A stretch of DNA of 64,000 nucleotides from Hevea brasiliensis (lineage: Eukaryota; Streptophyta; Magnoliopsida; Malpighiales; Euphorbiaceae): the NCBI RefSeq assembly GCF_030052815.1, contig NC_079498.1:73890992-73954991 (forward strand), read 5' to 3'. Made by a program: the position numbers and the translations under genes. The number at the start of each line of letters is the position of its first letter. Positions within the stretch are counted from its first letter, which is position 1. Below are positions 43,755 to 54,367 of this stretch, in pieces. A model generated the notes under the pieces. That model saw only the letters and a program-made list of their open reading frames with translations. It did no database searches and had not been told where the DNA came from.

Positions 43755-44525
43755 CTATAAAGGAATAGCAACAAAACATAGAATTCTAACACTAACATAT
43801 AAATAAGTAGTGCTGGGATCAAATAATAAGTCATTGTTTCTTTCAAAAATTAAAAACTTACCAGCAACTACATCCGAAGTTTCTGCTCTTTCTCCTTGGC
43901 GCTTAATGGACGCTCTGGCTGGTGCGCTACTATAATCAGGTTGATTCACTATGTCATAGTGGTGAGGAGTACCAACTCTATTTCTATCTCGACTCTGACT
44001 GACGGTCTGTGGACTCCGGAGAGCAGATCGAGGTGCTCTAGTACAATCTTTAGCAAAGTGTCCAAGCTTTCCACAATTGTAGCAGGCTCCAGAGGCCCTT
44101 CGACAAATACCTGCATGTAGCTTACCACAAACATGGTAGAAATGGGCAGAATAGGAACTTCTGGTTGTTCGACGATTAGATCTTGGTGTTCTCTGCCCTA
44201 ATGATCCGCCTCTGTCATATCTCTGAGCTCGGGGTTCCTCAAATTCTTTTCTCTTCCCCAAATTACTGCTCGAGTTATGACCTGTAGATTTCTCCCTCTT
44301 CTCTATTTCACATTGCCCTTGTGGGGGTTGGGTCTGTACTTGGGCTTGGGCTGACAGATTATCAACCATTTTTTGGAAGAAAGTGGCCATTTGCTGGGCC
44401 ATTTGTGCAGTAATTTGTAATGGTAAAACTGGTACAGTCGGGCCTTCGACACTTTGTGGAGTTGGGGCCTCAATTTGTACTTCTGCCATCATGGACTGTT
44501 CTATTGTCTCATTCTTCTCTTCCAT
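43755..44525 (-). pseudogene. Gypsy gag lacking its capsid core, fused to a protease start (C1)
   Basis: A 256-codon open frame starts at ATG 44525 (MEEKNETIEQSMMAEVQIEA). It has the N-terminal Pro/Gln part (ITAQMAQQMATFFQKMVDNL), then passes straight to the basic linker (CEIEKREKSTGHNSSSNLG). The DWW...SLKQ...EREFS capsid block of B2 is missing, about 450 bp. The CCHC knuckle is intact: CYNCGKLGHFAKDC near 44060-44101. The protease begins LLFDPSTTYLYVSV, with DPS where others have DPG, and breaks off. The open frame plus intact knuckle suggests the protein, if made, could bind RNA but not build particles. Confidence 0.85.
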
Positions 44526-44711
44526 ATCTTTTTACAAGATTTTCTATTCCTGTACAACCAACATAAGGAGATTCCTCTCCATTTGTTCATATTTATGATG
44601 TAAATGTACTATATGTATCAAACATTTGAGCAGTTATAGTTACTGACAAAAAGATTTCAAATTCACAATTCGAAATTTAATTTAAAACCATTGCTCTGAT
44701 ACCATAAAACA
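44526..44711 (-). promoter_or_regulatory. C1 leader with perfect primer-binding site
   Basis: TGGTATCAGAGC on the minus strand at 44693-44704, then a 165-bp AT-rich leader with no open frame. Confidence 0.9.
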
Positions 44712-45303
44712 TGTCACACCCTACTCCCCTATAAGATGTAACATGATCTCGTAGTACACCTAATGAATTACCGTACTTCGCCTACTGATAATCCATTAAA
44801 TATACTACAAGGGATTTTAAAACAATTTTCATGAAATTTAAATCATCGATTAACATTTGGTGTTATAAAATTTTTTTAAAATTTCGGCAAAGTGCCGGTT
44901 GTATTTTGAGAAAACAGTTCTTCAAAACTTGCAAAGAGCACACTCCCAATATGTTTTCTCAAATACAACTTCAATAACTTCATTTGAACCCATAATTCAA
45001 ATCTCAATAATCAAATCAATCTCCTCATAAAAAGAAACATTTCATTGATTACAAGACTCAAAATTAATATTACAAAACTATTCAGATAAATGAAATCCCA
45101 AATTTACATTTACAATAATTTACATTTAATTACATACCAAAATATTTTACAAGAGTTTTTATACAACTGCTCAAATAATTTACATACATATTATTACATG
45201 CATACATCAAAACTTATGTACATGGGTATATCTATGATATACTTGAAGCTGATCTGAATGTGTCTTCAAAGAACTTACTCACTCCTCTATGCTCTTCTTA
45301 CCT

Positions 45304-45342
45304 GCGACAGCATACAAAGCTATCGCTGAGTGGTGAACTCAG
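45304..45342 (-). promoter_or_regulatory. Double hairpin in C1 5' LTR
   Basis: GCGACAGC (45304) against GCTATCGC (45319): in RNA sense the changed base turns a U-A pair into U-G, so the stem is kept. CTGAGT/ACTCAG is intact. Confidence 0.65.
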
Positions 45343-45601
45343 TGGTGCACAACTATAATTTAAAACATAGTAAAATATACATTGACAAAATTTACAGCAA
45401 ATAATTTGAAAATCTGAATACTCATTAAATTCCAAAACTCAAAATATTCATTGATAATAATGTAAATCATTTATATGAAATGACTTTGATCACGAAATTC
45501 AATTTATCAAATCATGACTAACCATTTAAGGTAGTTCTAACAAAATCAATTATACACAAATCATAACTGAAATCACAATTCTTTACTATTCAAAAACATT
45601 C

Positions 45602-45772
45602 TGTATCTCAAAAACCATATTGTATCTCAAAAACCATGTTGTATCTCAAAAACCATGTTGTATCTCAAAAATCATACTGTATCTCAAAAATCATGCTGTA
45701 TCTCAAAAATCATTCTTTATCTCAATAATCATGTTGTATCTCAAAAATCATTCTTTATCTCACTAACTATGC
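45602..45772 (-). repeat. 19-bp minisatellite, nine units (C1 5' LTR)
   Basis: Same array length as 38534-38704 but with different unit variants (for example CATAT, CATACT). Confidence 0.93.
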
Positions 45773-48562
45773 AAGACTAATCCGAAAGGGCCATATTCGA
45801 AGTGATTCTAACTCCCTATGGTCGGGGAGGTCGAATCATCGTGCACAATACACACCACAATAATGAGTCTTCCGCAAGGGCCATAACAATAAAAAAAACT
45901 TAGATCTAACCTCAAATCAGAGGAAAATATAAGCCTGTGCACGTACCATGGTAATCAAAACACAACTAACTCCATTGTCTTCTCAACAAATGAGAGAGAC
46001 GGGTAATAACCTAGTCAAGCATCTATAGTGAGATATAAAACAATATCACAATCCTTTTAGTGAGCATAAATCACAATATAATTCGATTCAAATTCAATTC
46101 CAATATCCAATAATTTTTATGCTCTTCACAATTCAAATCATAAATTTACATTTTTCCATGAAAATTACCATCACAATTCAAAACATGTTCTATCACAATT
46201 TTTCCAAAACATAATTTATTCAATCCATAACAATGCTTAATACTTGTGGAAATACCATTTCACAAAGCTAAATTCATACATACTATAACAATTTCAATAA
46301 TCATTGAATTAAATCCAATGCTTGTTAAACATAATACATAAGAAAAATATGTCATTTAATCATATGAAATATTCAAAACAAAATCAGTTAAAAAGTAGTT
46401 GTGAACAAACCTCTGATAACTGTCCCTTGGCTCTGACTAAGTGTTTCCTTCCCCTTCCCTGAGTCTTTGCTAACTGAAACACACAAGTTGAAATGTATCA
46501 GTACTCATTTAAATTGTCTCTAAGAATAAAGCTTAATAATTAACTTATTGAATTCTATTATTTCCTTGGTCAACCTAAGATGTCGACCCTCGATGCAGTC
46601 TAGGTGAATTAGGTTTTAATGTTACCAATATGTCACATTTGTAGCCTTTTAGTATTGGTAAATGTTACCAAATTCATTTCCATGTATATTGCGTTTTATT
46701 GCAATTTGTCGGATCCTGGTATACTAATTTGACCTAGCCGGATGACCTAGTTCCCTAACCTTTCGGGTTTCGGTCAAAACTAAAAACTTGTAGATCTATG
46801 TCTTATTGCACGCGAGGCAAAATTTCAGGTCATTCTGAGTTTACTAGACCAAGTTATGGTCATTTTACTATTGCTAGTCAGAATGTACCAAAATTGGTCA
46901 CTTTAGGTTATTTTAGGTCAATTTTGGTTCGGCCAGTTTTTGGACCCGAACTTGTGCAAGCTTTTTGACTTGCTTATGGTCATTTCTGGGCTTTGGTGTC
47001 TTCATAAGACTTGTAGATATAGGTCTTAACTATTCATGGTCAAAATTTCAGGTCAATTGGACCATTTTTGAGTGAGTTATGGCCAAAATACTAACTGCTG
47101 CCCAAATGGTCAATTTTCAGGCCTTAAATGCACTAATCCGGATTTGGTCACTTGTCAAGTTACCTTACAAGCAGAATTTTGGTAAGCTTCCTTCATGAAA
47201 GTTGGCACATTTTGTGCCTAGTTTCACCTCCAATTTGTCTCATACCAATTGGAGCCACACACTTAAGGTTCTAGGCCCATAACATAAACTGCCCTATTGC
47301 ATTTGTTCATTACTCATCAAAGGATACTTTCAACACTTACCAAACTATACATTCATGTCAATTCTGGTTTGTAACCTAACCAAAATACGTTTCAGAACAT
47401 ATTGTTGGTCATTTTGGCAGCTTATAATCACACTCAGCATGCACCATTTATTACAGAATTTTTCAAGCTCAAATTACAACAATTCAATCACCTAACCTAG
47501 CTCATTTACATGTCTAACCTCACACCATCATACATATACCCAAGCTGCCATAACAACTATCACAATTCAACATTAATATTCCATAAACCAAACATGAAAT
47601 AACATCTTTATGGTTCACCAAACCAGGCTGCCGATTCATACATTACAGTCCATTAATTTCCAAGCTTCCAAATTCAAGTACACATTCATATATACTAAGT
47701 ATACATCACCCAAATTAATTCCTACACACTTAAACATTTAATCAACCCTTTAATCTACCATTTACAAGCAAGAATAAACTGCCCTTAAGGAGTTTCCATG
47801 GCTGCCAAAAATACACCTCTCCCTTTAAACATCAAACCTCAAAAATCTCTCCATAATTCAAGTACCCATAACATTCTTACTAACTTTAATGAAGCCATAA
47901 CACAAAAACACAAACTTACCACTTTGGAAACTGTTCAAAATCTCTCAAAAACTTGGTCTTCTTGTTTCCTATCAACTGCCCAAGGTGTATGGACAATCTT
48001 TAATGAAGGAAAGTGCCAAGAAAGGAGCTTGAATCTCACATGCATGGAGCTTCAAACCATGCGTCAATGGAGTTTTTTGGGAGCAAATTTCTGCTGGTTC
48101 TAAGGTTGAAGATGAAGATGTGTATTCTGCCCAAGATGATGAGTTAGTGTTCCACTTTGATGGGTGAGTGGAGCACTAAGCTTAAATTAAATATTAGTTT
48201 AATATAAGATTTTATTTTCCCTCATTAAGCTTCCCATTTTTGCTATTTACATTAGGTACCACTAATTTAATTTTTCATGACATTTTCCAAGTGTAATATC
48301 ATTTATTTTTAATGGACATTTAGGTCAAAAGACAACTCGGGGTGTCAAATGACCACAATGCCCCTGTTCGGGTTGCATTCCTTATTTTTCATTAACACCG
48401 GGTTTTGTCCGTTTTTTGATTTCTCACTTTTCTTTATACTAATTAATTAATTTTTCTTTGATATTTCTAATGGAATTTATACTTCAATAGTCATTTATTT
48501 AAGTTCTAAAAATATTTTCAAGGATTCCCCGCGGTCCAGGGCTAGTCAACAGTCCACGCCAC

Positions 48563-48610
48563 GACTTCCTGGTGCGGTCACCCATCGCTAAGGTTCTCGG
48601 CTCGCTTAAC
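48563..48610 (-). promoter_or_regulatory. 5S-rRNA-like A/C-box block, C1 5' LTR
   Basis: GTTAAGCGAGCC, AGCGATGGGTGACC, CAGGAAGTCG; offset 167 bp. Confidence 0.55.
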
Positions 48611-48782
48611 TTGGTTACATTTCTTTGCTATTATTTTTCCTTTGTTTTTCTTTTCTTGTATTTCATTATTTTATGTCTCCTCACTCATATCGAAGTGTAG
48701 TTCTAGGCATCCTAGCTGTCCAGACAACACTGGTCACTGGAATAGTAGAACGCACTACCGAACTTAGGGGTGTTACATGGCA

Positions 48783-49436
48783 CAATGTGATTTGGCCAAT
48801 TAAACTAAGAGCCAATTAGAAGGTGACATGTGGCAAGGGTTTTAAGTGGTGACCTAGCTATATAATGTGTTGTTATGATAGGGTAAAACAAATAAGCTGT
48901 TGTTCTTCTTTGATGCCACCACCCAAAGGAGCCTCTCCCTCTCTTCTTCTTCATCTCTCATCAATTCAAAGAGAATTGTCAATATTCTCTTGAATTAAAA
49001 TTGCTAGAAATCGTTTCTTGTGTCCTGTATACAACTGTAATCTCTCAAAAGGCAAAACCTGAATTTCTAATTGATTGGAAAGGCTTGAGAAGCTGTTCAA
49101 GGGGCTGCCATTGGTGATCTTGGTGTGGACAAGTTAGAGGGACAACATCTGGTGTCCTAGGCGCATCCCAAAGGTGTCAAACACACTGCAGTGTATCAAA
49201 AAGGTTAGTGCACTTGTTCTTGATCTAATCTAGGGTTCTAATGAATTAATCTGTTAATTCTAAAATCTTAAATGGCAAATGTAGATCCAAAAACATATTG
49301 AAAGAGTTTTAATATGTTGTTTATCATTGAAATCAAATAGATAAAAATGAATCTTGCATGATGCATGAGACCCTAGATAAAAAATTTTTGAATTCAATGA
49401 TCTAAACTTATGTTTTTTCATTATTCTGCTCCTTCA
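48783..49436 (+). repeat. Second part of Co-2 5' LTR (family D)
   Basis: It continues CAATGTGATTTGGCCAATTA after the C1 duplication, as in the uninterrupted 24545 and 55823 copies. CTATATAATG at 48858 is the TATA-like box, TC-rich leader at 48910-48960, AAGGTTAGTGCAC at 49201. Ends CTGCTCCTTCA. Confidence 0.92.
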
Positions 49437-49438
49437 AT

Positions 49439-49450
49439 TGGTATTAGAGC
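49439..49450 (+). promoter_or_regulatory. Primer-binding site of Co-2
   Basis: TGGTATTAGAGC, one base from the standard initiator-Met site, two bases after the LTR. Leader sequence without a gene follows to 49603 and resumes at 53651. Confidence 0.9.
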
Positions 49451-49655
49451 CACTATATTTGCCATTTAGATTGTTGACTATATGATTTAATTGTGCGATT
49501 TGATCATGAGATGATTAAATCATTGCTGGTTGTAATGAAAAAGGTGGCAGCATGATGAAGGCGCCATTGGTGCGCATGGTTTGATCCATCTAACCATGCA
49601 CATTGTAACACCCCTATGTTCGGTAGTGCGTTCTACTGTTCCGGTAACCAGTGTT

Positions 49656-49663
49656 GTCCGGAC
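49656..49663. promoter_or_regulatory. GTCCGGAC palindrome, solo LTR C
   Basis: Offset 52 bp from the LTR start; families A and B have 57 bp. Confidence 0.55.
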
Positions 49664-49780
49664 AGCTAGGATGCCTAGAACTACACTTCGATATGAGTGA
49701 GGAGACATAAAATAATGAAATACAAGAGAAGAAAACACAAGAAAAACAAAGGAAAAATAATAGCAAAGACATGTAACCAA

Positions 49781-49828
49781 GTTAAGCGAGCTGAGAACCC
49801 TAGCGATGGGTGACCGCACCGGGAAGTC
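49781..49828 (+). promoter_or_regulatory. 5S-rRNA-like A/C-box block, best gypsy copy
   Basis: GTTAAGCGAGCT then, after 16 bp from GTTAAGCG, GATGGGTGACC, then CCGGGAAGTC. Plant 5S rRNA has GTTAAGCGTGCTT, GGATGGGTGACC and TGGGAAGTC in this order, with 23 bp in the first gap. Offset 177 bp from the LTR start. No other part of 5S rRNA is recognisable. It could be a pol III-type internal promoter relic or chance resemblance under some other constraint. Confidence 0.55.
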
Positions 49829-52659
49829 ACGGCGTGGACCGTTGACTAGCCCTGGACCGCTGGGAACCCTGAAAAAATATTTTTAGGAATTAAATAGACC
49901 CCTATTGAAGTATAAATATCATTAAAAATATTAAATAAAAATTAAATAATTAGTATAAAGAAAAGTGGGAAATCGAAAAACGGACAAAACCCGGTGTTAC
50001 CGAAAAATCGGGAATGCAACCCGAACTAGGGCATTGCGGTTATTTGACACCCCGAGTTATCTTTTGACCTAAATGTCCATTAAAAATAAATAATATTACA
50101 CTTGGAAAATATAATAAAAAATTAATTTAGGGGTACCTAATATAAATAGCAAAAATGGAGTTCAAATTAGGTAATTAACATATTTAAACATATAAAATAA
50201 TTGATTTTATGTAAGTGGAGCACTATGGGGATTAACTAAATATTATGTGGACACTTAAGAGCTAAAATGGGTAGAATATTTCATCTTCTTCAACCTTTCA
50301 AAAGGGCAGCCGAAACCAAGAATGGAGTTCCTCCATGGATGCATGGGTTAAAGCTTCATGCAAGCTTGATCTAAGCCACTTTCCATTCACCTTCCTTCAT
50401 TAAAGTTAATCCTCACACCATGGGCAGTAGATAGGCAACAAGAAAACCAAGTTTTGGAGAGGTTTTGAAGAATTTCCAAAGTGGTAAGTTTGTATTTTTG
50501 GGTTATTGCTTCATTAAGTTTGTAAGGATGTTATGGGTGTTTGATTTATGAAGAAATTTTTGAGGTTTGATGTTGAATGTGAATGTGTACTTTTGGCAGC
50601 CATGGAAACACCTTGAAGGCAGTTTATTTGTGCTTGTAAATGGTGAATTAAATGATTGATTAAATATATATTGTGTAGGAAATTGTTTGGGTAATGTACA
50701 CTTAGTATATGTAAATGTAAAATGAAATTTAAAGCTTGGAAAGTAATGGAATGTAAGTGTACCATTGTGGCAGTTTGCTAACTCTTAAGGAATGCTGGAA
50801 TTCATGCTTGGTTTATGGAATAATGACATTAAAATGTGTTGGTTGTTATGGAAGTTTGAGTGTATGTATGGTGGTGTGAAGTAGGACATGTAAATGAGCA
50901 TGAATTGGTGATTGAATTGTTGTAAATTGAGTTGGACAAATTCTGCACTTGTTGGTGCACATTGAATGTAATTGCAAGCTGCCAAAATGACCTATAATAT
51001 GTTATAAATTATATTTAGGTTGTGGTACAACCAGAATTGGTTTGAATGTTAAGTTTGGTGAGTGTTAAAAGTGATGCTTGATGTGTATGCAAGAATTTCA
51101 ATAAGGCAGTTTGTGTTTTAGGCCTATAACTTTAAGTGTGTGGCTCCAATTGGTATGAGACCAATTGGAGGTGAAACTAGGCACAAAATGTGCCAACTTT
51201 CATGATGGAAGCTTGCCAAAATTCTGCTTGCAAGGTAGCTTGAAAAATGACCAAATCCAGATTAAGTGCAAATGAGGCCTGAAAATTGACCATTTGGGCA
51301 GCAGTTAGTGTTTAGGCCATAACTCACTCAAAACAGGTCCAATTGACCTGAAATTTTAACCATGAATAGTTGAGACCCATAAATACAAGTCTTATGAAGA
51401 CACCAAAGCCCAGAAATGAACATAAGCAAGTCAAACAGCTTGCACAAGTTCGAGTCCAAAAACTGGCCGAACATAAAATGACCTAAATTGACCTAAAGTG
51501 ACCAATTTTAGTGCAAGTTGACCAGGAATAGTAAAATGACCATAACTTGGTCTACATAATTCAGAATGACCTGAAATTTTGCCCCACATTCCATAAGACA
51601 TAGATCTACAAGTTTGTAGTTTAGACCAAAACCCGAAAACTGACGGAACTAGGTCGTCCGACTAGGTCAAACTAGTATCCCGGAATCCAGCAAATTGCAA
51701 GAAAATGCAAGATACATGGAAATGAATTTGGTAACATGTACCAACCCTAAAAGAATATTGAATGTGACATATTAGTGACATTAAAACTGAATTTACCTAG
51801 AACGCATCGAGGGTCGACATATTAGGTTGACTAAGGAAATAATAGAATTCGACAAATTAATTATTGAACCTTATTCTTAGAGACAGTTTAAATGAGTACT
51901 GAAACACTTCAAATTGTGTTTCTCAGTTAGCAAAGACTCAGGGAAGGGGAAGGAAACACTGAGTCAGAGCCAAGAAACAGTTATCAGAGGTTTGTTCACA
52001 GCTAGTTTTTAACTGATTTTGTTTTGAATATTTCATATGATTAAATGACATATTTTCTTATGTATTATGTTTAACAAGCATTGGATTTAATTCAATGATT
52101 ATTGAAATTGTTATAGTATGTATGAATTTAGCTTTGTCAAATGGTATTTCCATAAGTATTAAGCATTGTTATGGATTAAATAAATTATGTTCTGGAAAAT
52201 TGTGATAGAACATGTTTTGAATTGTGATGGTAATTTTCATGAAAAAATGCAAATTTATGATTTGAATTGTGATGAGCATAAAAATTATTGGATATTGGAA
52301 TTGACTTTGAATCAAATTATATTGTGATTTATGCTCACTAAAAGGATTGTGATATTGTTTTATATCTCACTACAGATGCTTGACTAGGTTATTACCCGTC
52401 TCTCTCATTTGTTGAGAAGACAATGGAGTTAGTTGTGTTTTAATTACCATGGTACGTGCACAGGCTTAGATTTTCCTCTGATTTGAGGTTAGATCTAAGT
52501 TTATTTTATCGTTATGGCCCTTGCGGAAGATTCATTATTGTGATGGTACTGTGCACGATGATTCGACCTCCCCGACCATAGGAAGTTAGAATCTGATTCG
52601 ACCTCCCCGACCATAGGGAGTTAGAATCACATCGAATATGGCCCTTTCGGATTAGTCTT

Positions 52660-52735
52660 GCATAGTTAGTGAGATAAAGAATGATTTTTGAGATACAGCA
52701 TGGTTTTTGAGATACAACATGATTTTTGAGACACA
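52660..52735 (+). repeat. 19-bp minisatellite, four units (solo LTR C)
   Basis: Reverse-complement units of the C1 arrays; four instead of nine. Confidence 0.9.
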
Positions 52736-52994
52736 GAATGTTTTTGAACAGTAAAGAATTATGATTTCAGTTATGATTTATGTATAATTGATTTTGTTGG
52801 AACTACCTTAAATGGTTAGTCATGATTTGATAAACTGAATTTCGTGATCAAAGTCATTTTATACAAATGATTTACATTATTGGCAATGAATATTTTGAGT
52901 TTTGGATTTTGATGAGTATTCAGATTTTCAAATTATTTACTGTAAATTTTGTCAATGTATATTGTACTATGTTTTAAATTATAGTTGTGCACCA

Positions 52995-53033
52995 CTGAGT
53001 TCACCACTCAGCGATAGCTTTGTATGCTATCGC
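52995..53033 (+). promoter_or_regulatory. Double hairpin in solo LTR C, perfect stems
   Basis: CTGAGT (52995-53000) pairs with ACTCAG (53006-53011). GCGATAGC (53011-53018) pairs with GCTATCGC (53026-53033), loop TTTGTAT. Followed at once by AGGTAAG, a good match to a splice donor. 612 bp remain to the LTR end. Confidence 0.7.
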
Positions 53034-53650
53034 AGGTAAGAAGAGCATAGAGCAGTGAGTAAGTGTCTTTGAAGACACTTTCAAATCAGCTCCAGGTATA
53101 TCATAGGTATACCCATGTACATAGGTTTTGATGTATGCATGTAATAATATGTATGTAAATTATTTGAGCAGTTGTATAAAAACTCTTGTAAAATATTTTG
53201 GTATGTAATTAAATGTAAATTATTATAAATGTAAATTTGAGATTTCATTTACTTGAATAGTTTTGTAATATAAATTTTGAGTCTTATAATCAATAAAATA
53301 TTTCTTCATGATGAGATTAGTTTGAAAATGAATTGATTGTGTATTGAGAATTGAATTATGAATTGAAATAAAGTTTATTGGAGTTGTATTGGAAAAAACA
53401 TATTGGGAGCATTTTCTTTTGCAGGATTGAAGAACTGTTTTCTCAAAATACAGCCAACACTTTGCCGTAATTTTGAAAAAAAAAATTTTTATAACACCAG
53501 ATTTTAATCTATTACTTAAATTTCCCGAAAATTGTTTTAAAATCCCTTGTAGTATATTTAATGGATTATCAGTAGGAGAAGTACGGTAATTCATTAGGTG
53601 TACTACGGGATCTTGTTACATCTTACAGGGGAGTAGGCTGTGACACACAT

Positions 53651-54367
53651 CGTTTTTGGGTTTGTTTGTGGCCTTGGTTCCAAGGCCCATAATGAGACCC
53701 ATGACTAATTAAAATGTTTAATTAGGAGTTTTAATCACAATTAAATTTTGGTTCAAATCTGAATTTTTAAATTTGTTTGAATGTGATTCAAATCTGAATT
53801 TTTAAATTTATTTGAATGTGATTCAAATCTGGATTTTTAAGTTGAATATGAGATATTCAATTTAATTTAAGTATATATGTTTTATTTAATTGTTAAATAG
53901 TGATATGCATGATGGATGATCATGGACAATAAAAGATCAATGTGATTGGATTTATTTCTTTTATGTTTCTTTGTGTTATAAATTAATTAATTTATTTTGG
54001 TGGCATGTATTATAAAGGTTGTAATATTTTTCAGTTGTAATTTCATTTATTTAGTTCTTGTAAATTTACCTTGGTATGCCAAGGATTACTATGTAATTCG
54101 ATTGTAAGAATATCAAGGAGGTCAAGAGCATTGGTGGGACCAGTGAGAGGAATTCAAGATCAAGTATTGATTATGTACTCCTTCAGTAACTCTTGTAATA
54201 TGAATGAATGAAATGCACCTAGGAATGCCCTGATTCAATTCTTGGTGGCTCAGAATTGAATCCCTTAGAAAGTCCATGATCATACCATATTTATTATCCA
54301 TGAATGCATGAGATGTATGGGAATGTATGCAAGTATGTGATTTATGCATGCTAATTGGATAATGTAT
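53651..54367 (+). other. Co-2 leader, middle part, no gene
   Basis: It resumes the leader after the solo LTR. GTGATTCAAATCTG repeats occur two or three times near 53750-53830. From 53876 it follows the Co-1 leader (12659 on). Confidence 0.8.

Larger units (their letters stand above)
37628..48777 (-). mobile_element. Gypsy element C1: complete ends, chimeric interior, TGGCA target duplication
   Basis: Two LTRs of about 4.1 kb (37628-41752 and 44712-48777) flank only 2959 bp. Flanks TGGCA 37623-37627 and 48778-48782 fix a single insertion. Inside (minus): primer site, gag without its capsid core, a protease start, about 0.6 kb of unrecognised sequence, a foreign integrase piece, then its own integrase and chromodomain. 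RT and RNase H are absent. LTRs are very similar by eye, so the element moved recently relative to its neighbours, presumably with proteins supplied by others. Confidence 0.92.
44712..48777 (-). repeat. 5' LTR of C1 (family C), 4066 bp
   Basis: TGTCACACCC to TAGGGGTGTTACA on the plus strand. Compared with the 3' LTR it has one copy rather than two of a 30-bp block at 45795-45835 and lacks a 20-bp repeat near 45110. Otherwise colinear. Confidence 0.93.
49604..53645 (+). mobile_element. Solo LTR of gypsy family C, 4042 bp, CACAT target duplication
   Basis: TGTAACACCCC to GGCTGTGACA, flanked by CACAT at 49599-49603 and 53646-53650. It is full length and in opposite orientation to C1. Solo LTRs form by recombination between the two LTRs of one element, which removed all coding sequence. 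It has the palindrome (49656), the 5S-like block (49781), a four-unit minisatellite and the double hairpin. Confidence 0.95.

Noticed and set aside
53223..53594. 123-codon minus-strand frame at the end of the solo LTR
   Set aside because: Corresponds to noncoding LTR sequence; equivalents in the C1 LTRs are not open.
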